Position numbers and translations under genes: made by a program. The notes under the pieces are model-generated. The model saw nothing but the letters and a program-made list of their open reading frames with translations, made no database searches and was not told the origin of the DNA. Below are positions 19,905 through 29,079 of a stretch of DNA of 64,000 nt, piece by piece. Each line of letters starts with the position of its first letter. Position 1 is the first letter of the stretch. Origin of the DNA: Pseudomonas fluorescens (GTDB lineage: Bacteria; Pseudomonadota; Gammaproteobacteria; Pseudomonadales; Pseudomonadaceae); assembly GCF_001623525.1 (NCBI RefSeq), contig NZ_CP015225.1, positions 4,724,501 through 4,788,500 on the forward strand. The letters are read 5' to 3'.

Positions 19905-20801
19905 TTATTGCTTGCCCAACGCAAAGTTGGGCAGGTCGCCCACCGGTTGATTGAACTGGTAGGGAATCGACACCAGCCCCAGGCCGGTATTGCGCTGCAC
20001 CACGAAATGCAGGTGCGGGCCTGAGCTGTTGCCGGTGTTGCCCGACAACGCCAACGGCGTGCCCACCCCGACCCGCTGCCCTTCCCGTACGCTCACCGAA
20101 CCTTTCTGCAAGTGCAGGTAGACGCCCATGGTCCCGTCATCGTGCAGCACCCGCACGAAGTTGCCCGAAGGGTCGTCCCCGCGGCCGGTCTGCTCGTTTT
20201 CGGTCTTGATGACCACGCCGCCCCGCGCCGCGATGATCGGCGTGCCCACGGGCATGGCAATGTCCATGGCGTAGCGGTTCTTCGGGCCGTAATGGCTGTA
20301 CTGGCCGTTGGCACCCTGGCTCAGCCGGAACGGCCCACCACGCCACGGCAACGGGTACTGATAGGCCTGTGCCGCGCCTGCGGGGTCGCCCAGGGAATAT
20401 TCGAACCTTGGGGTGTAGACCAGCGGCCTCCCGGGCTGAGTGGCCGTGAGCAGCGCCAGGCGCAGGTTGCTGCGCGCCGGCAGCACCCGGCGAATCGGCC
20501 TGCTCGGTGCCCCGCTGACGTTGCGAAGCCCGGCGAAACTCAATTCGATCTCCACCGGCGCATACAAATCGTTGCGCACGAACACCGCGTCCGCGCCATT
20601 CTGCTTCTTGATATCCAGGAATACCTGTCGCTCCAGGCGCTCGACCATGCGGTCGCGGAACACGAACACCTGGGCGCCCTTGCTGGGGCGGTCGCTATAG
20701 GACACCACGCCATTGGCATCGGTGGATTTGTAGATCGTCATGGCCACGGCCGAGGTGGAGGCCAGGACAAGACCACAGGCAAACAGCAGGGGAGCGAGCA
20801 T
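19905..20801 (-). CDS. Secreted M23 peptidase with N-terminal DUF4124
   Basis: The protein has 298 residues with a signal peptide (first 20 residues). A DUF4124-like segment follows (IYKSTDANGVVSYSDRPSK). The LytM/M23 domain fills about 165-285: H170 and D180 (SHYGPKNRYAMDIAMP), H230 and H263-L-H265 (GPHLHF) form the zinc site, so it should be active on peptidoglycan crosslinks or be an amidase activator if degenerate; all ligands appear present. It lies alone between a REPIN and a different palindromic repeat. Confidence 0.92.
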   Translation of the reverse strand: MLAPLLFACGLVLASTSAVAMTIYKSTDANGVVSYSDRPSKGAQVFVFRDRMVERLERQVFLDIKKQNGADAVFVRNDLYAPVEIELSFAGLRNVSGAPSRPIRRVLPARSNLRLALLTATQPGRPLVYTPRFEYSLGDPAGAAQAYQYPLPWRGGPFRLSQGANGQYSHYGPKNRYAMDIAMPVGTPIIAARGGVVIKTENEQTGRGDDPSGNFVRVLHDDGTMGVYLHLQKGSVSVREGQRVGVGTPLALSGNTGNSSGPHLHFVVQRNTGLGLVSIPYQFNQPVGDLPNFALGKQ

Positions 20802-20908
20802 GGGTAAAGTTCTGTCGAAAAATGAAGGCCTGCACAGCAGCCTAGCAGCTGGGATGGACCAGCGTAGTCGACGGATGTTTCAAAATTGGATCAGCGATCG
20901 GTGTTGGT

Positions 20909-21018
20909 GATCGTTCCTACGCTCTGCGTGGGAATGCAGCCAGGGACGCTCCGCGTCCCCTCAAGCGCCGAACGCAGAGCGTCCGTAGAGGCATCCCACG
21001 CGGAGCATGGGAACGATC
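20909..21018. repeat. GATCGTTCC-type palindromic repeat pair
   Basis: Outer arms GATCGTTCCTACGCTCTGCG and CGGAGCATGGGAACGATC are inverted around an inner CGCTCCGCGTCC / CGCAGAGCGTCC region. This belongs to a second Pseudomonas intergenic family distinct from the GTGGCGAGGG REPs; it lies just downstream of the response-regulator gene and in the gap to the M23 peptidase. Confidence 0.8.
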
Positions 21019-21028
21019 TGCGGCTGTA

Positions 21029-21949
21029 TCAGGCGCCCGGTACGAAGTGCTTCTGCGCGGTGCCGCGGGCGATCAGGCGGGAGATGTAGTCGAGTTTCTG
21101 CGGGTCTTTGTCGACGAAGCGGAACGTCAACTGCAGCCATTCGCTATCGGGCGTCTGTTCATGGGCGACAATGGCGTGCAGGTAGCCGTTGAGACGAGCG
21201 GTTTCAGCGTTGTCGCCCTGCTCCATGTCCAGCACCGCACCTTCGAGGACTTGCGGCAGGGAGTCGGAGCGCTTGACCACCAGCAGCGCTTCCTTGAGGC
21301 TCAGGGCCTTGATCACGCATTGCTGGGTACCGCTGGACAGGCGCAACTGGCCTTGGCCGCGGTTGGCCGACGAAGCGGTGGCGGCTACCGGCGCCTTGAC
21401 CGGCGGGCTGTTTAGCAAGCCACGCGCCGGAGCGGCTGCAGCAGGGGCGGCGGGGGCCGAAGCCACAGCGGCAACCGGTGCCTTGCCGCCTGTCAGGGCG
21501 CTTAAAGAGTCATTGCCGAACGCCGAGTTCATCTTGGTCGGGGCACTGTTCATCAGCGTGTCGAGCTTGCCGACCTTATGCAGGGCCTGCTTGACCTTGG
21601 TCAGTAGCTGCTCGTTGGTGAACGGCTTGCTGACGTAGCCGGAAACGCCGGCCTGGATGGCTTGGACCACGTTTTCCTTGTCGCCGCGGCTGGTGACCAT
21701 CACGAACGGCATGCCCTTGAGGTTGTCCTGCTGGCGACACCAGGTCAGCAGTTCCAGGCCGGACATTTCCGGCATTTCCCAATCGCACAACACCAGGTCG
21801 AACGCTTCGCGAGCCAGCAGGGCTTGGGCTTTCTTGCCGTTCACCGCGTCTTCGATGCGCACGCCCGGGAAGTAGTTGCGCAGGCACTTCTTCACCAGGT
21901 CACGAATGAACGAAGCATCGTCCACGACCAACACACTGACCTTACTCAT
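21029..21949 (-). CDS. Response regulator with a C-terminal PilZ-like output domain
   Basis: The protein has 306 residues. The N-terminal CheY-like receiver has D10-D11, acceptor D56 (LVLCDWEMPEMSG), MVTSRG and the KPF lysine. A long Ala/Pro-rich linker (about 135-195) leads to a C-terminal domain (about 200-300: LRLSSGTQQCVIKALSLKEALLVV, LNGYLHAIVAHEQTP, WLQLTFRFVD). By position it matches PAO1 PA5364 next to phoU (from memory). The C-terminal part resembles the PilZ/YcgR beta-barrel layout, but I see no RxxxR and D/NxSxxG motif, so c-di-GMP binding is doubtful. Confidence 0.82.
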   Translation of the reverse strand: MSKVSVLVVDDASFIRDLVKKCLRNYFPGVRIEDAVNGKKAQALLAREAFDLVLCDWEMPEMSGLELLTWCRQQDNLKGMPFVMVTSRGDKENVVQAIQAGVSGYVSKPFTNEQLLTKVKQALHKVGKLDTLMNSAPTKMNSAFGNDSLSALTGGKAPVAAVASAPAAPAAAAPARGLLNSPPVKAPVAATASSANRGQGQLRLSSGTQQCVIKALSLKEALLVVKRSDSLPQVLEGAVLDMEQGDNAETARLNGYLHAIVAHEQTPDSEWLQLTFRFVDKDPQKLDYISRLIARGTAQKHFVPGA

Positions 21950-22071
21950 CCAGATACACCTCTAAAAAATCCCGGCAAGCATACCGCTTTTACTGATGGC
22001 ACATCGCCAAAAACCTTCAGTCACGCCGGGACTTTTCGTTCGCGGGGTGCTGCTTTCGATAAAAAAAAACC

Positions 22072-22106
22072 CAAAAAAAAGCCCGACCAGAAGGCCGGGC
22101 ACTTTT
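22072..22106 (-). terminator. phoU / pst operon terminator
   Basis: On the minus strand GCCCGGCCTTCTGGTCGGGC forms a stem-loop followed by eight T, with a second T-run beyond. It ends the pstSCAB-phoU transcript before the response-regulator gene. Confidence 0.88.
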
Positions 22107-22116
22107 CCTGGCAATC

Positions 22117-22878
22117 TTACTTATCGTCAGCTCCGTCCGGAACATTAGCAGTTTCGGACGGGGTGCCCTCAACTTCTTCCTTCATGCGCTTGAGCCCCAG
22201 ATGCCGGACATCGGTGCCGCGCACCAGGTAGATGACAAGTTCCGAGATGTTGCGCGCATGATCGCCGATGCGCTCCAGAGAACGCAGCACCCAGATGATG
22301 CTCAATACCCGGGAGATGGAGCGCGGGTCTTCCATCATGTAAGTCGCCAGCTCCCGCAGGGCGGTCTTGTATTCGCGGTCGATGATCTTGTCGTACTGGG
22401 CCACCGACAACGCCAGGTCGGCGTCGAAGCGGGCAAAGGCGTCCAGTGCATCGCGGACCATGTTGCGCACCTGGTCGCCAATATGGCGCACCTCGACGTA
22501 ACCGCGCGGCGCTTCGCCTTCTTCGCACAACTGGATGGCTCGACGGGCAATCTTGGTGGCTTCGTCGCCGATCCGCTCCAGGTCGATCACCGACTTGGAA
22601 ATGCTGATGATCAAGCGCAGGTCGGAAGCCGCCGGCTGACGACGGGCGAGGATGCGCAGGCACTCCTCGTCGATGTTGCGCTCCATCTGGTTGATCTGGT
22701 CGTCGATCTCGCGCACTTGCTGGGCCAGGCCCGAATCGGCCTCGATCAGCGCGGTCACCGCGTCGTTGACCTGCTTTTCCACCAGCCCGCCCATGGCCAG
22801 CAGGTGGCTGCGCACCTCCTCCAGCTCGGCGTTGAACTGTGCGGAAATGTGATGGGTGAGGCCTTCCTTCGAAATCAT
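22117..22878 (-). CDS. phoU: Phosphate-signalling protein PhoU
   Basis: The protein has 253 residues in two homologous three-helix bundles. The metal-binding motifs are visible as DLERIGDEATKIA (about residue 95-107) and the second-half SLERIGDHARNISE (about 200-213). It links the Pst transporter to PhoR and restrains the Pho response when phosphate is ample. ATG 22878 is chosen because MISKEGLTHHISAQFNAELE is the normal N-terminus; the frame extends into the repeat upstream. It is last in the pst operon. Confidence 0.97.
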   Translation of the reverse strand: MISKEGLTHHISAQFNAELEEVRSHLLAMGGLVEKQVNDAVTALIEADSGLAQQVREIDDQINQMERNIDEECLRILARRQPAASDLRLIISISKSVIDLERIGDEATKIARRAIQLCEEGEAPRGYVEVRHIGDQVRNMVRDALDAFARFDADLALSVAQYDKIIDREYKTALRELATYMMEDPRSISRVLSIIWVLRSLERIGDHARNISELVIYLVRGTDVRHLGLKRMKEEVEGTPSETANVPDGADDK

Positions 22879-22894
22879 GGTTTTGCTCCGCAAA

Positions 22895-22990
22895 AGCTGT
22901 GAGCTGCAAGCTACAAGCTGCAAGCTGATGTGTGTCGTTACGCTAAACTGCTTTTACTTGCCGCTTGAAGCTTGCGGCTCGCAGCTGCCG
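22895..22990. repeat. AGCTGCAAGCT-type repeat between pstB and phoU
   Basis: Tandem and inverted copies of GAGCTGCAAGCTACAAGCTG face CTTGCCGCTTGAAGCTTGCG across the 112-bp gap. A similar element fills the gap on the other side of pstB. It can fold into a stem-loop inside the operon mRNA. Confidence 0.75.
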
Positions 22991-23824
22991 CTAGCCATAG
23001 CGGCCCGTAATGTAGTCCTCGGTCTGCTTCTTGGCCGGATTGGTGAACAGCGTATCGGTGTCGCCGAATTCCACCAGTTTGCCCATGTACATAAACGCGG
23101 TGTAATCGGAAACCCGCGCCGCCTGTTGCATGTTGTGGGTCACGATGACGATGGTGAACTTGGACTTGAGCTCATAGATCAGTTCTTCGACTTTCAGCGT
23201 CGAGATCGGGTCCAGGGCCGAGCAGGGTTCGTCGAGCAGCAGCACTTCCGGCTCCACGGCGATGGTGCGGGCGATCACCAGGCGCTGCTGTTGACCGCCG
23301 GACAGGCCCAGGGCCGACTCATGCAGGCGGTCCTTGACCTCATCCCACAACGCCGCGCCCTTGAGGGCCCATTCCACGGCTTCGTCGAGGATGCGCTTCT
23401 TGTTGATGCCTTGGATGCGCAAGCCGTAGACCACGTTCTCGTAGATGGTTTTCGGGAACGGGTTGGGCTTCTGGAACACCATGCCCACGCGACGACGCAG
23501 CTCGGCCACATCTTCGCCCTTGCGGTAGATGTTGTTGCCGTAGAGGTTGATTTCCCCTTCGACGCGGCAGCCGTCCACCAGGTCGTTCATGCGGTTGAAG
23601 GTGCGCAGCAAGGTTGACTTGCCGCAGCCCGACGGACCGATGAACGCGGTGACACGCTGTTTCGGGATGTTCAGGCTGACGTCGTACAGTGCCTGCTTCT
23701 GGCCGTAGAACAGGTTCAGGCCGGGCACTTCGATGGCGACGGTTTCTTCGGCCAGGTTCAGGCTCTGCTTGTCGCGGCCCAGGGCCGACATGTTGATGCC
23801 GTGTGTATGTGCTTCGTGTTGCAT
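22991..23824 (-). CDS. pstB: Phosphate ABC transporter ATP-binding protein
   Basis: The protein has 277 residues. Walker A is GPSGCGKST, the signature is [14 protein letters not shown], Walker B is [14 protein letters not shown] and the switch His is in [13 protein letters not shown], all as in PstB. It drives phosphate import through PstCA. ATG 23824 gives [18 protein letters not shown]; the frame continues to 23863 but into the repeat. The N-terminal extension before [14 protein letters not shown] is common in pseudomonads. It lies between two AGCTGCAAGCT repeats. Confidence 0.98.
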   Translation of the reverse strand: MQHEAHTHGINMSALGRDKQSLNLAEETVAIEVPGLNLFYGQKQALYDVSLNIPKQRVTAFIGPSGCGKSTLLRTFNRMNDLVDGCRVEGEINLYGNNIYRKGEDVAELRRRVGMVFQKPNPFPKTIYENVVYGLRIQGINKKRILDEAVEWALKGAALWDEVKDRLHESALGLSGGQQQRLVIARTIAVEPEVLLLDEPCSALDPISTLKVEELIYELKSKFTIVIVTHNMQQAARVSDYTAFMYMGKLVEFGDTDTLFTNPAKKQTEDYITGRYG

Positions 23825-23840
23825 GGTCTCACTCCGTTCG

Positions 23841-23909
23841 TAGCTGCAAGCTTCTAGCTGCAAGCTGCAAGTTTGAGCAAAAGCGGCCTGTAGCTTGCCG
23901 CTTGTGGCT
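23841..23909. repeat. AGCTGCAAGCT-type repeat between pstA and pstB
   Basis: TAGCTGCAAGCTTCTAGCTG and CAAGCTGCAAGTTTG face GCCTGTAGCTTGCCGCTTG, a partial inverted pair like that at 22895. It fills the pstA-pstB gap. Confidence 0.75.
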
Positions 23910-23917
23910 AATGACTT

Positions 23918-25588
23918 TTAGCTATCCAACGCTTTGTATTTCTCGCGCAGGTGGTTACGGATCCACACTGCCGACAGGTTGAGCGTGGCGATCACCAGCA
24001 CCAGCAGCAGCGCCGTGGCGTACACCAGCGGTCGCGCCGCTTCGACGTTCGGGCTCTGGAAGCCCACGTCATAGATATGGAAGCCCAGGTGCATGATCTT
24101 CTGGTCCAGGTGCAGATACGGGTAGTTGCCGTCCAGCGGCAGCGACGGGGCCAGCTTCACCACGCCTACCAGCATCAACGGTGCCACTTCACCGGCAGCA
24201 CGGGCCACGGCGAGGATCATCCCGGTCATCATCGCCGGGCTCGCCATGGGCAGGACAATTTTCCACAGGGTCTCGGCCTTGGTCGCACCAAGGGCCAGGG
24301 AGCCTTCGCGCACGGTACGCGGGATCCGCGCCAGGCCTTCCTCGGTGGCCACGATCACCACCGGCACCGCCAGCAGCGCCAGGGTCAGGGACGCCCAGAG
24401 CAGGCCCGGGGTGCCGAAGGTCGGCGCCGGCAAGGCCTCGGGGAAGAACAAGCGGTCGACCGAACCACCCAGCACGTAGACGAAGAAGCCCAGGCCAAAC
24501 ACACCGTAGACGATGGCCGGAACGCCGGCCAGGTTGTTCACCGCGATGCGGATCAGGCGGGTCATCGGGCCTTGACGGGCGTATTCACGCAGGTAGACCG
24601 CCGCCAGCACGCCGAACGGCGTCACGATCATCGCCATGATCAGGGTCATCATCACAGTGCCGAAAATCGCCGGGAAGATGCCACCTTCGGTGTTGGCTTC
24701 ACGCGGGTCGTCGCTGAGGAATTCCCAGACCTTGCTGACGTAGAAACCCATCTTGGTGAACGTGCCCATGCCGTTTGGCTGGTAGGCGTGCACCACTTTG
24801 CCGATTTCGATTTCCACTTCCTTGCCGTTGGCATCGCGGGCGGTCAGGCTGTCGCGATTGAACTGTGCATGCAGGTCGGCCAGGCGCGCTTCGATGTCCT
24901 TGTAGCGGGCATTGAGCTCGGCGCGCTCGCTTTCCAGGTCCGCCTGGGCAGAAGCGTCGAGCTTGCCGTCCAGCTCCAGTTTGCGACCGTGCAGACGGAT
25001 GCGTTCCAGGCCGGCGTTGATTGCACCGATGTCGACTTTTTCCAGGGTCTTGAGCTCGGAGGCCAACTGGTTGACGCGCTCTACGCGAGCCTGCAGTTGC
25101 GGCCAGGCGGCCTCGCCTTCGGCGATGACCTTGCCGTTTTCCTTGACGTTGACCAGGTAGCCGTAGAAGTTGCCCCACTCACGACGCTCGATGGCCATCA
25201 GCTCCGGCGGCGTAGTCTGGTTGGTCAGCCAGTCGCCGACGATCCAGGTGAAGTCGGTGCCGTTCAGGTCCCGGTTGCCCACCTTGATCAGTTCGCGGGT
25301 CATGAACTCGGGGCCTTCGTCCGGCACCGGCAGGCCAGCGCTTTTCAGGCGCTCACGAGGCACTTCTTCCTTCTGCACGACTTCGCCGACCACCAGGTGC
25401 GCAGGCATGCCCGGCACGTTGTAGCTGGCGTGGACCAGGTCCGCCGGCCAGAAGTGGCCCAGGCCGCGCACGGCGATCACCGCCAGCAGGCCAATGGTCA
25501 TGATGACCGCGATGGACACCGCACCACCGCTGATCCAGACGCCGGGGGCGCCGCTCTTGAACCATCCTTTCAGGGAGTTCTGTTTCAC
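23918..25588 (-). CDS. pstA: Phosphate ABC transporter permease PstA, long form
   Basis: The protein has 556 residues, nearly twice E. coli PstA (296). A first membrane segment (about 17-45) is followed by an insert of roughly 270 residues, helical and charged (AQADLESERAELNARYKDIEARLADLHAQ), probably a periplasmic coiled coil. The permease domain follows, with the EAA-type loop EEGLARIPRTVREGSLALGATKAETLWKIVLP. The start is GTG 25588, with AAGGTAG upstream and only 15 bp after the pstC stop. It forms the channel with PstC. Confidence 0.95.
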   Translation of the reverse strand: MKQNSLKGWFKSGAPGVWISGGAVSIAVIMTIGLLAVIAVRGLGHFWPADLVHASYNVPGMPAHLVVGEVVQKEEVPRERLKSAGLPVPDEGPEFMTRELIKVGNRDLNGTDFTWIVGDWLTNQTTPPELMAIERREWGNFYGYLVNVKENGKVIAEGEAAWPQLQARVERVNQLASELKTLEKVDIGAINAGLERIRLHGRKLELDGKLDASAQADLESERAELNARYKDIEARLADLHAQFNRDSLTARDANGKEVEIEIGKVVHAYQPNGMGTFTKMGFYVSKVWEFLSDDPREANTEGGIFPAIFGTVMMTLIMAMIVTPFGVLAAVYLREYARQGPMTRLIRIAVNNLAGVPAIVYGVFGLGFFVYVLGGSVDRLFFPEALPAPTFGTPGLLWASLTLALLAVPVVIVATEEGLARIPRTVREGSLALGATKAETLWKIVLPMASPAMMTGMILAVARAAGEVAPLMLVGVVKLAPSLPLDGNYPYLHLDQKIMHLGFHIYDVGFQSPNVEAARPLVYATALLLVLVIATLNLSAVWIRNHLREKYKALDS

Positions 25589-25603
25589 AGACTTCTACCT
25601 TTC

Positions 25604-27889
25604 TTAAAGCGACGAATATTTCTTGCGCAGACGCTGACGGATCAGCTCGGCGAGGGTGTTCATGACGAAGGTGAACAACAGCAGCACCAGGGCCGACAGG
25701 AACAACACGCGATAATGGCTGCCGCCGACTTCCGACTCAGGCATCTCCACCGCCACGTTGGCCGCCAGGGTGCGCAGGCCTTCGAACAGGTTCATTTCCA
25801 TGACCGGCGTGTTACCGGTGGCCATCAGCACGATCATGGTCTCGCCCACCGCACGGCCCATGCCGATCATCAGCGCCGAGAAGATGCCGGGGCTGGCGGT
25901 GAGGATCACCACGCGGGTCATGGTCTGCCACGGCGTGGCACCGAGGGCCAGGGAGCCCAGAGTCAGGCCACGCGGCACGCTGAACACGGCGTCTTCGGCG
26001 ATGGAATAGATGTTCGGGATCACCGCGAAGCCCATCGCCAGGCCGACCACCAGGGCGTTGCGCTGGTCGTAGGTGATGCCCAGGTCATGGGAGATCCACA
26101 TGCGCATGTCGCCGCCGAAGAACCACGCTTCCATGTACGGGCTCATGTACAGCGAGAGCCAGCCCACGAACAGGATCACCGGGATCAGCAGGGCGCTTTC
26201 CCAGCCGTCCGGCACTCTCAGGCGAATGGATTCCGGCAGCCGGCTGAAGACGAAACCGGCGACCAGGATGCCAATTGGCAGCAACATCAGCAGGCTGAAA
26301 ATACCCGGCAGGTGCCCTTCGACGTACGGCGCCAGGAACAGGCCAGCGAAGAACCCGAGGATCACCGTCGGCATCGCTTCCATCAGCTCGATCACCGGCT
26401 TGACCTTGCGGCGCATGCCCGGGGCCATGAAGTAGGCGGTGTAGATCGCGGCGGCAATGGCCAGCGGCGCAGCCAGCAACATCGCGTAGAACGCCGCTTT
26501 CAGGGTGCCGAAGGTCAGCGGCGAAAGGCTCATCTTGGGTTCGAAGTCGGTGTTGGCGGCGGTCGATTGCCAGACGTACTTGGGTTCGTCGTAGTTTTCG
26601 TACCAGACCTTGCTCCACAACGCGCTCCACGACACTTCCGGGTGCGGATTGTCCAGCGTCAACGGTTGCAGCTTGCCGCCCTGTTCAACGATCAGGCGGT
26701 TGGCCCGTGGCGACATGCCGAACAGGCCCTGGCCGTCGACCACCTGGTCCACCAGCAGAGTACGGTGGGCGGTGCTGTGGAACACGCCAAGCTTGCCGGC
26801 GGCGTCGAGCGCAACAAAGCCTTTGCGACGTTCTTCGGCGCTGATCTCGACGATGGGCGTGGTGCCCATCTGGAAAGTACGAATCTGTTTGAAGCGCAAC
26901 TCGCCGTCCGGATCGCGGGCCATGAACCACTGGGCCAGGCCGCCCTTGGAGTCGCCGATGATCAGCGAGATCCCGCCCACCAGCTGGGTGGCGGCGGTGA
27001 CTTGGGCGTCGGCGTTCTCGAGCAGCTTGTAGCGGCCATTGAGGCTCTTGTCCCGCAGACTGAACACGTCGGCCTGGGCACGTCCGTTGACCACATACAG
27101 CCATTGCTGACGCGGGTCGACGAAGATGTTCTTCACCGGCTCGGTCATCTGCGGCAGGTCGATGCGGGTCTGCTCGCTGGTGACCTCACCGGTCATCATG
27201 TTTTCTTCGCTGGTGAGCGACAGCACTTGCAGTTGGGCACCGCTGGAACCGGCCAGCAGCAGGGTCGAGTCGGTGGCGTTGAGGCTGACATGTTCCAGGG
27301 CCGCGCCCTGTTCGTTCAATGCAATCGGCGTCTCGCCGTAAGGGTATTCGACGGCAGGCGAGATTGTTTTCTTGCCGTCCGGGTAGCTGACCTTATAGGT
27401 GTGACGAAATACCAGGGCTTGGCCGTTGGACAGACCGATTGCCACCAGCGGGCTGCCGGGCTGGTCTTCGCCAATGGCGGTCACGCTGGCGCCGGCCGGA
27501 ATCGGCAGGTCGATGCGGCGCAGTTCGGCGCCACTGCTGATGTCGAAGAACAGCGCCTGGCCCTTGTCGGAAACCCGCATGGCGACTTGGTTCTGTTCTT
27601 CGATGGAGATCATCAAGGGTTTGCCGGCGTCTTGCATCCAGGCCGGGGTGATCGTGTCCTTGGCGGTCAGGTCCGCGCCCTGGAACAGGGGCAGCACCAC
27701 GTAGGCCAGGAAGAAGAAGATCAACGTAATGGCAGCAAGGACAGCGAGGCCACCGACCAGCACGTACCAGCGGGTCAGGCGATCCTTGAGCGCGCGAATA
27801 CGGCGCTTGCGTTGCAGCTCAGGCGTATTGAAGTCAATGCGCTTGGGAGGGGAAGTCGTAGTCATTGTGGAGTTGGCCAGATCATTCAT
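25604..27889 (-). CDS. pstC: Phosphate ABC transporter permease PstC, long form
   Basis: The protein has about 761 residues, against about 319 in E. coli. A cytoplasmic N-terminus and first membrane segment (about 40-65) are followed by a periplasmic insert of over 350 residues with repeated beta-type blocks resembling a propeller (LVAIGLSNGQALVFRHTYK, LLLAGSSGAQLQVLSL, YVVNGRAQADVFSLRD). The permease domain with EDAVFSVPRGLTLGSLALGATPW ends the protein. The start is uncertain: ATG 27889 has AGGGTG upstream, but the adjacent Pho box predicts transcription starting about there; ATG 27865 (MTTTSPPKRIDF) is the alternative. Confidence 0.93.
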   Translation of the reverse strand: MNDLANSTMTTTSPPKRIDFNTPELQRKRRIRALKDRLTRWYVLVGGLAVLAAITLIFFFLAYVVLPLFQGADLTAKDTITPAWMQDAGKPLMISIEEQNQVAMRVSDKGQALFFDISSGAELRRIDLPIPAGASVTAIGEDQPGSPLVAIGLSNGQALVFRHTYKVSYPDGKKTISPAVEYPYGETPIALNEQGAALEHVSLNATDSTLLLAGSSGAQLQVLSLTSEENMMTGEVTSEQTRIDLPQMTEPVKNIFVDPRQQWLYVVNGRAQADVFSLRDKSLNGRYKLLENADAQVTAATQLVGGISLIIGDSKGGLAQWFMARDPDGELRFKQIRTFQMGTTPIVEISAEERRKGFVALDAAGKLGVFHSTAHRTLLVDQVVDGQGLFGMSPRANRLIVEQGGKLQPLTLDNPHPEVSWSALWSKVWYENYDEPKYVWQSTAANTDFEPKMSLSPLTFGTLKAAFYAMLLAAPLAIAAAIYTAYFMAPGMRRKVKPVIELMEAMPTVILGFFAGLFLAPYVEGHLPGIFSLLMLLPIGILVAGFVFSRLPESIRLRVPDGWESALLIPVILFVGWLSLYMSPYMEAWFFGGDMRMWISHDLGITYDQRNALVVGLAMGFAVIPNIYSIAEDAVFSVPRGLTLGSLALGATPWQTMTRVVILTASPGIFSALMIGMGRAVGETMIVLMATGNTPVMEMNLFEGLRTLAANVAVEMPESEVGGSHYRVLFLSALVLLLFTFVMNTLAELIRQRLRKKYSSL

Positions 27890-27895
27890 GCGCAC

Positions 27896-27940
27896 ACCCT
27901 AGCGATCCTGTATGACAGAAAGATGACAATGCAGTGACGC
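27896..27940 (-). promoter_or_regulatory. Three-repeat Pho box and -10 directly before pstC
   Basis: On the minus strand three 7-mers spaced by 4 nt read GCGTCAC, TTGTCAT, CTGTCAT (27940-27912); the last two are close to the ideal PhoB box. Ten nt further is TAGGGT (27901-27896), a possible -10. This would give a pstC-pstA-pstB-phoU promoter separate from that of pstS. Transcription would begin about 27889. Confidence 0.75.
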
Positions 27941-27988
27941 AACAAATCCGCCGCCGGCAGAAAGCGGCAGCGGACAGGAATTTGGGTT

Positions 27989-28037
27989 GTGGGAGCAACC
28001 TTCACTCCCACGGGAGTCCGGGCGTTGGCCCGGGCTC
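27989..28037 (-). terminator. Two hairpins between pstS and pstC
   Basis: A perfect 10-bp stem (28014-28023 with 28028-28037; one T-A/G-T variation near the end) and a 7-bp stem (27989-27995 with 28005-28011) lie just after the pstS stop. No T-run follows, so this may be an mRNA-stabilising or partial terminator structure that lets pstS be made in excess of the permease. Confidence 0.55.
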
Positions 28038-28042
28038 AGGTA

Positions 28043-29041
28043 TTACTTCTTGGCGACGCTGCCGCCTTCCGACAGACCCAGGTCAGCCAGTGCCTTGGCG
28101 GCCACTTTGGCTGGCAACGGGATGTAACCGTCCTTGACCACGACTTCCTGGCCTTGCTTGGACAGGATCAGCTTCACGAACTCGGCTTCCAGCGGGGCCA
28201 GAGGCTTGTTCGGTGCCTTGTTGACGTAAACGTAGAGGAAGCGCGACAGCGGGTACTTGCCGTTCAGGGCGTTTTCTTCGGTGTCTTCGATGAACTCGCC
28301 GCCTTCTTTCTTGGCCAGGGCAACGGTTTTCACGCTGGCGGTCTTGTAGCCGATACCCGAGTAGCCAACGCCGTTGAGCGAGCTGCTGATCGACTGTACA
28401 ACCGAGGCCGAGCCAGGCTGTTCATTGACGTTGGACTTGTAGTCACCTTTGCACAGGGCTTCTTCTTTGAAGTAGCCGTAGGTGCCGGATACCGAGTTAC
28501 GACCGAACAACTGGACTGGCTTGTTGGCCAGGTCACCGGTCACGCCCAGGTCGCCCCAGGTCTTGACGTCGGCCTTGGCGCCGCACAGACGAGTAGAGGA
28601 GAAAATCGCATCAACCTGAGCCATGGTCAGGCCTTTGATCGGGTTGTCCTTGTGTACGAATACCGCCAAGGCGTCCACGGCAACCGGGATGGCGGTAGGC
28701 TTGTAACCGTATTTGGTTTCGAAAGCCTGCAGCTCGTTGTCCTTCATCTTGCGGCTCATCGGGCCCAGGTTGGAGGTGCCTTCGGTGAGAGCAGGTGGCG
28801 CGGTGGAGGAACCGGCGGCCTGAATCTGGATGTTTACGTTCGGGTATTCTTTCTTGTAGTTCTCGGCCCACAAGGTCATCAGGTTGGCCAGGGTATCGGA
28901 GCCGACGCTGGACAGGTTGCCCGATACACCAGTGGTCTTGGTGTAGCTCGGGATCGCAGGATCAACAGCGGCAACCGCGTTGGCAGTCGCAACGCCAGCA
29001 GCGACAAAAGTCATTGCCGCCATCAAACGCTTCAGTTTCAT
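28043..29041 (-). CDS. pstS: Periplasmic phosphate-binding protein
   Basis: The protein has 332 residues with signal peptide [24 protein letters not shown]. Phosphate-binding motifs are [37 protein letters not shown] and [10 protein letters not shown]. This is the large PstS type close to P. aeruginosa PstS/DING relatives: the mature N-terminus is not DING but [20 protein letters not shown] precedes the ATG. It is first in the pst cluster, behind a long Pho-box array. Confidence 0.97.
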   Translation of the reverse strand: MKLKRLMAAMTFVAAGVATANAVAAVDPAIPSYTKTTGVSGNLSSVGSDTLANLMTLWAENYKKEYPNVNIQIQAAGSSTAPPALTEGTSNLGPMSRKMKDNELQAFETKYGYKPTAIPVAVDALAVFVHKDNPIKGLTMAQVDAIFSSTRLCGAKADVKTWGDLGVTGDLANKPVQLFGRNSVSGTYGYFKEEALCKGDYKSNVNEQPGSASVVQSISSSLNGVGYSGIGYKTASVKTVALAKKEGGEFIEDTEENALNGKYPLSRFLYVYVNKAPNKPLAPLEAEFVKLILSKQGQEVVVKDGYIPLPAKVAAKALADLGLSEGGSVAKK

Positions 29042-29079
29042 GCCTTACTCCTAGCAGATAGGGTGTGTTAAGTCGGCCA

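Noticed and set aside
23951..27937. A 1328-codon open frame on the plus strand, antisense to pstA and pstC
   Set aside because: It is the mirror of GC-rich pst codons, is rich in His, Gln, Arg and Asp without any domain, and crosses both genes and their gap. No ribosome site or family match is seen.
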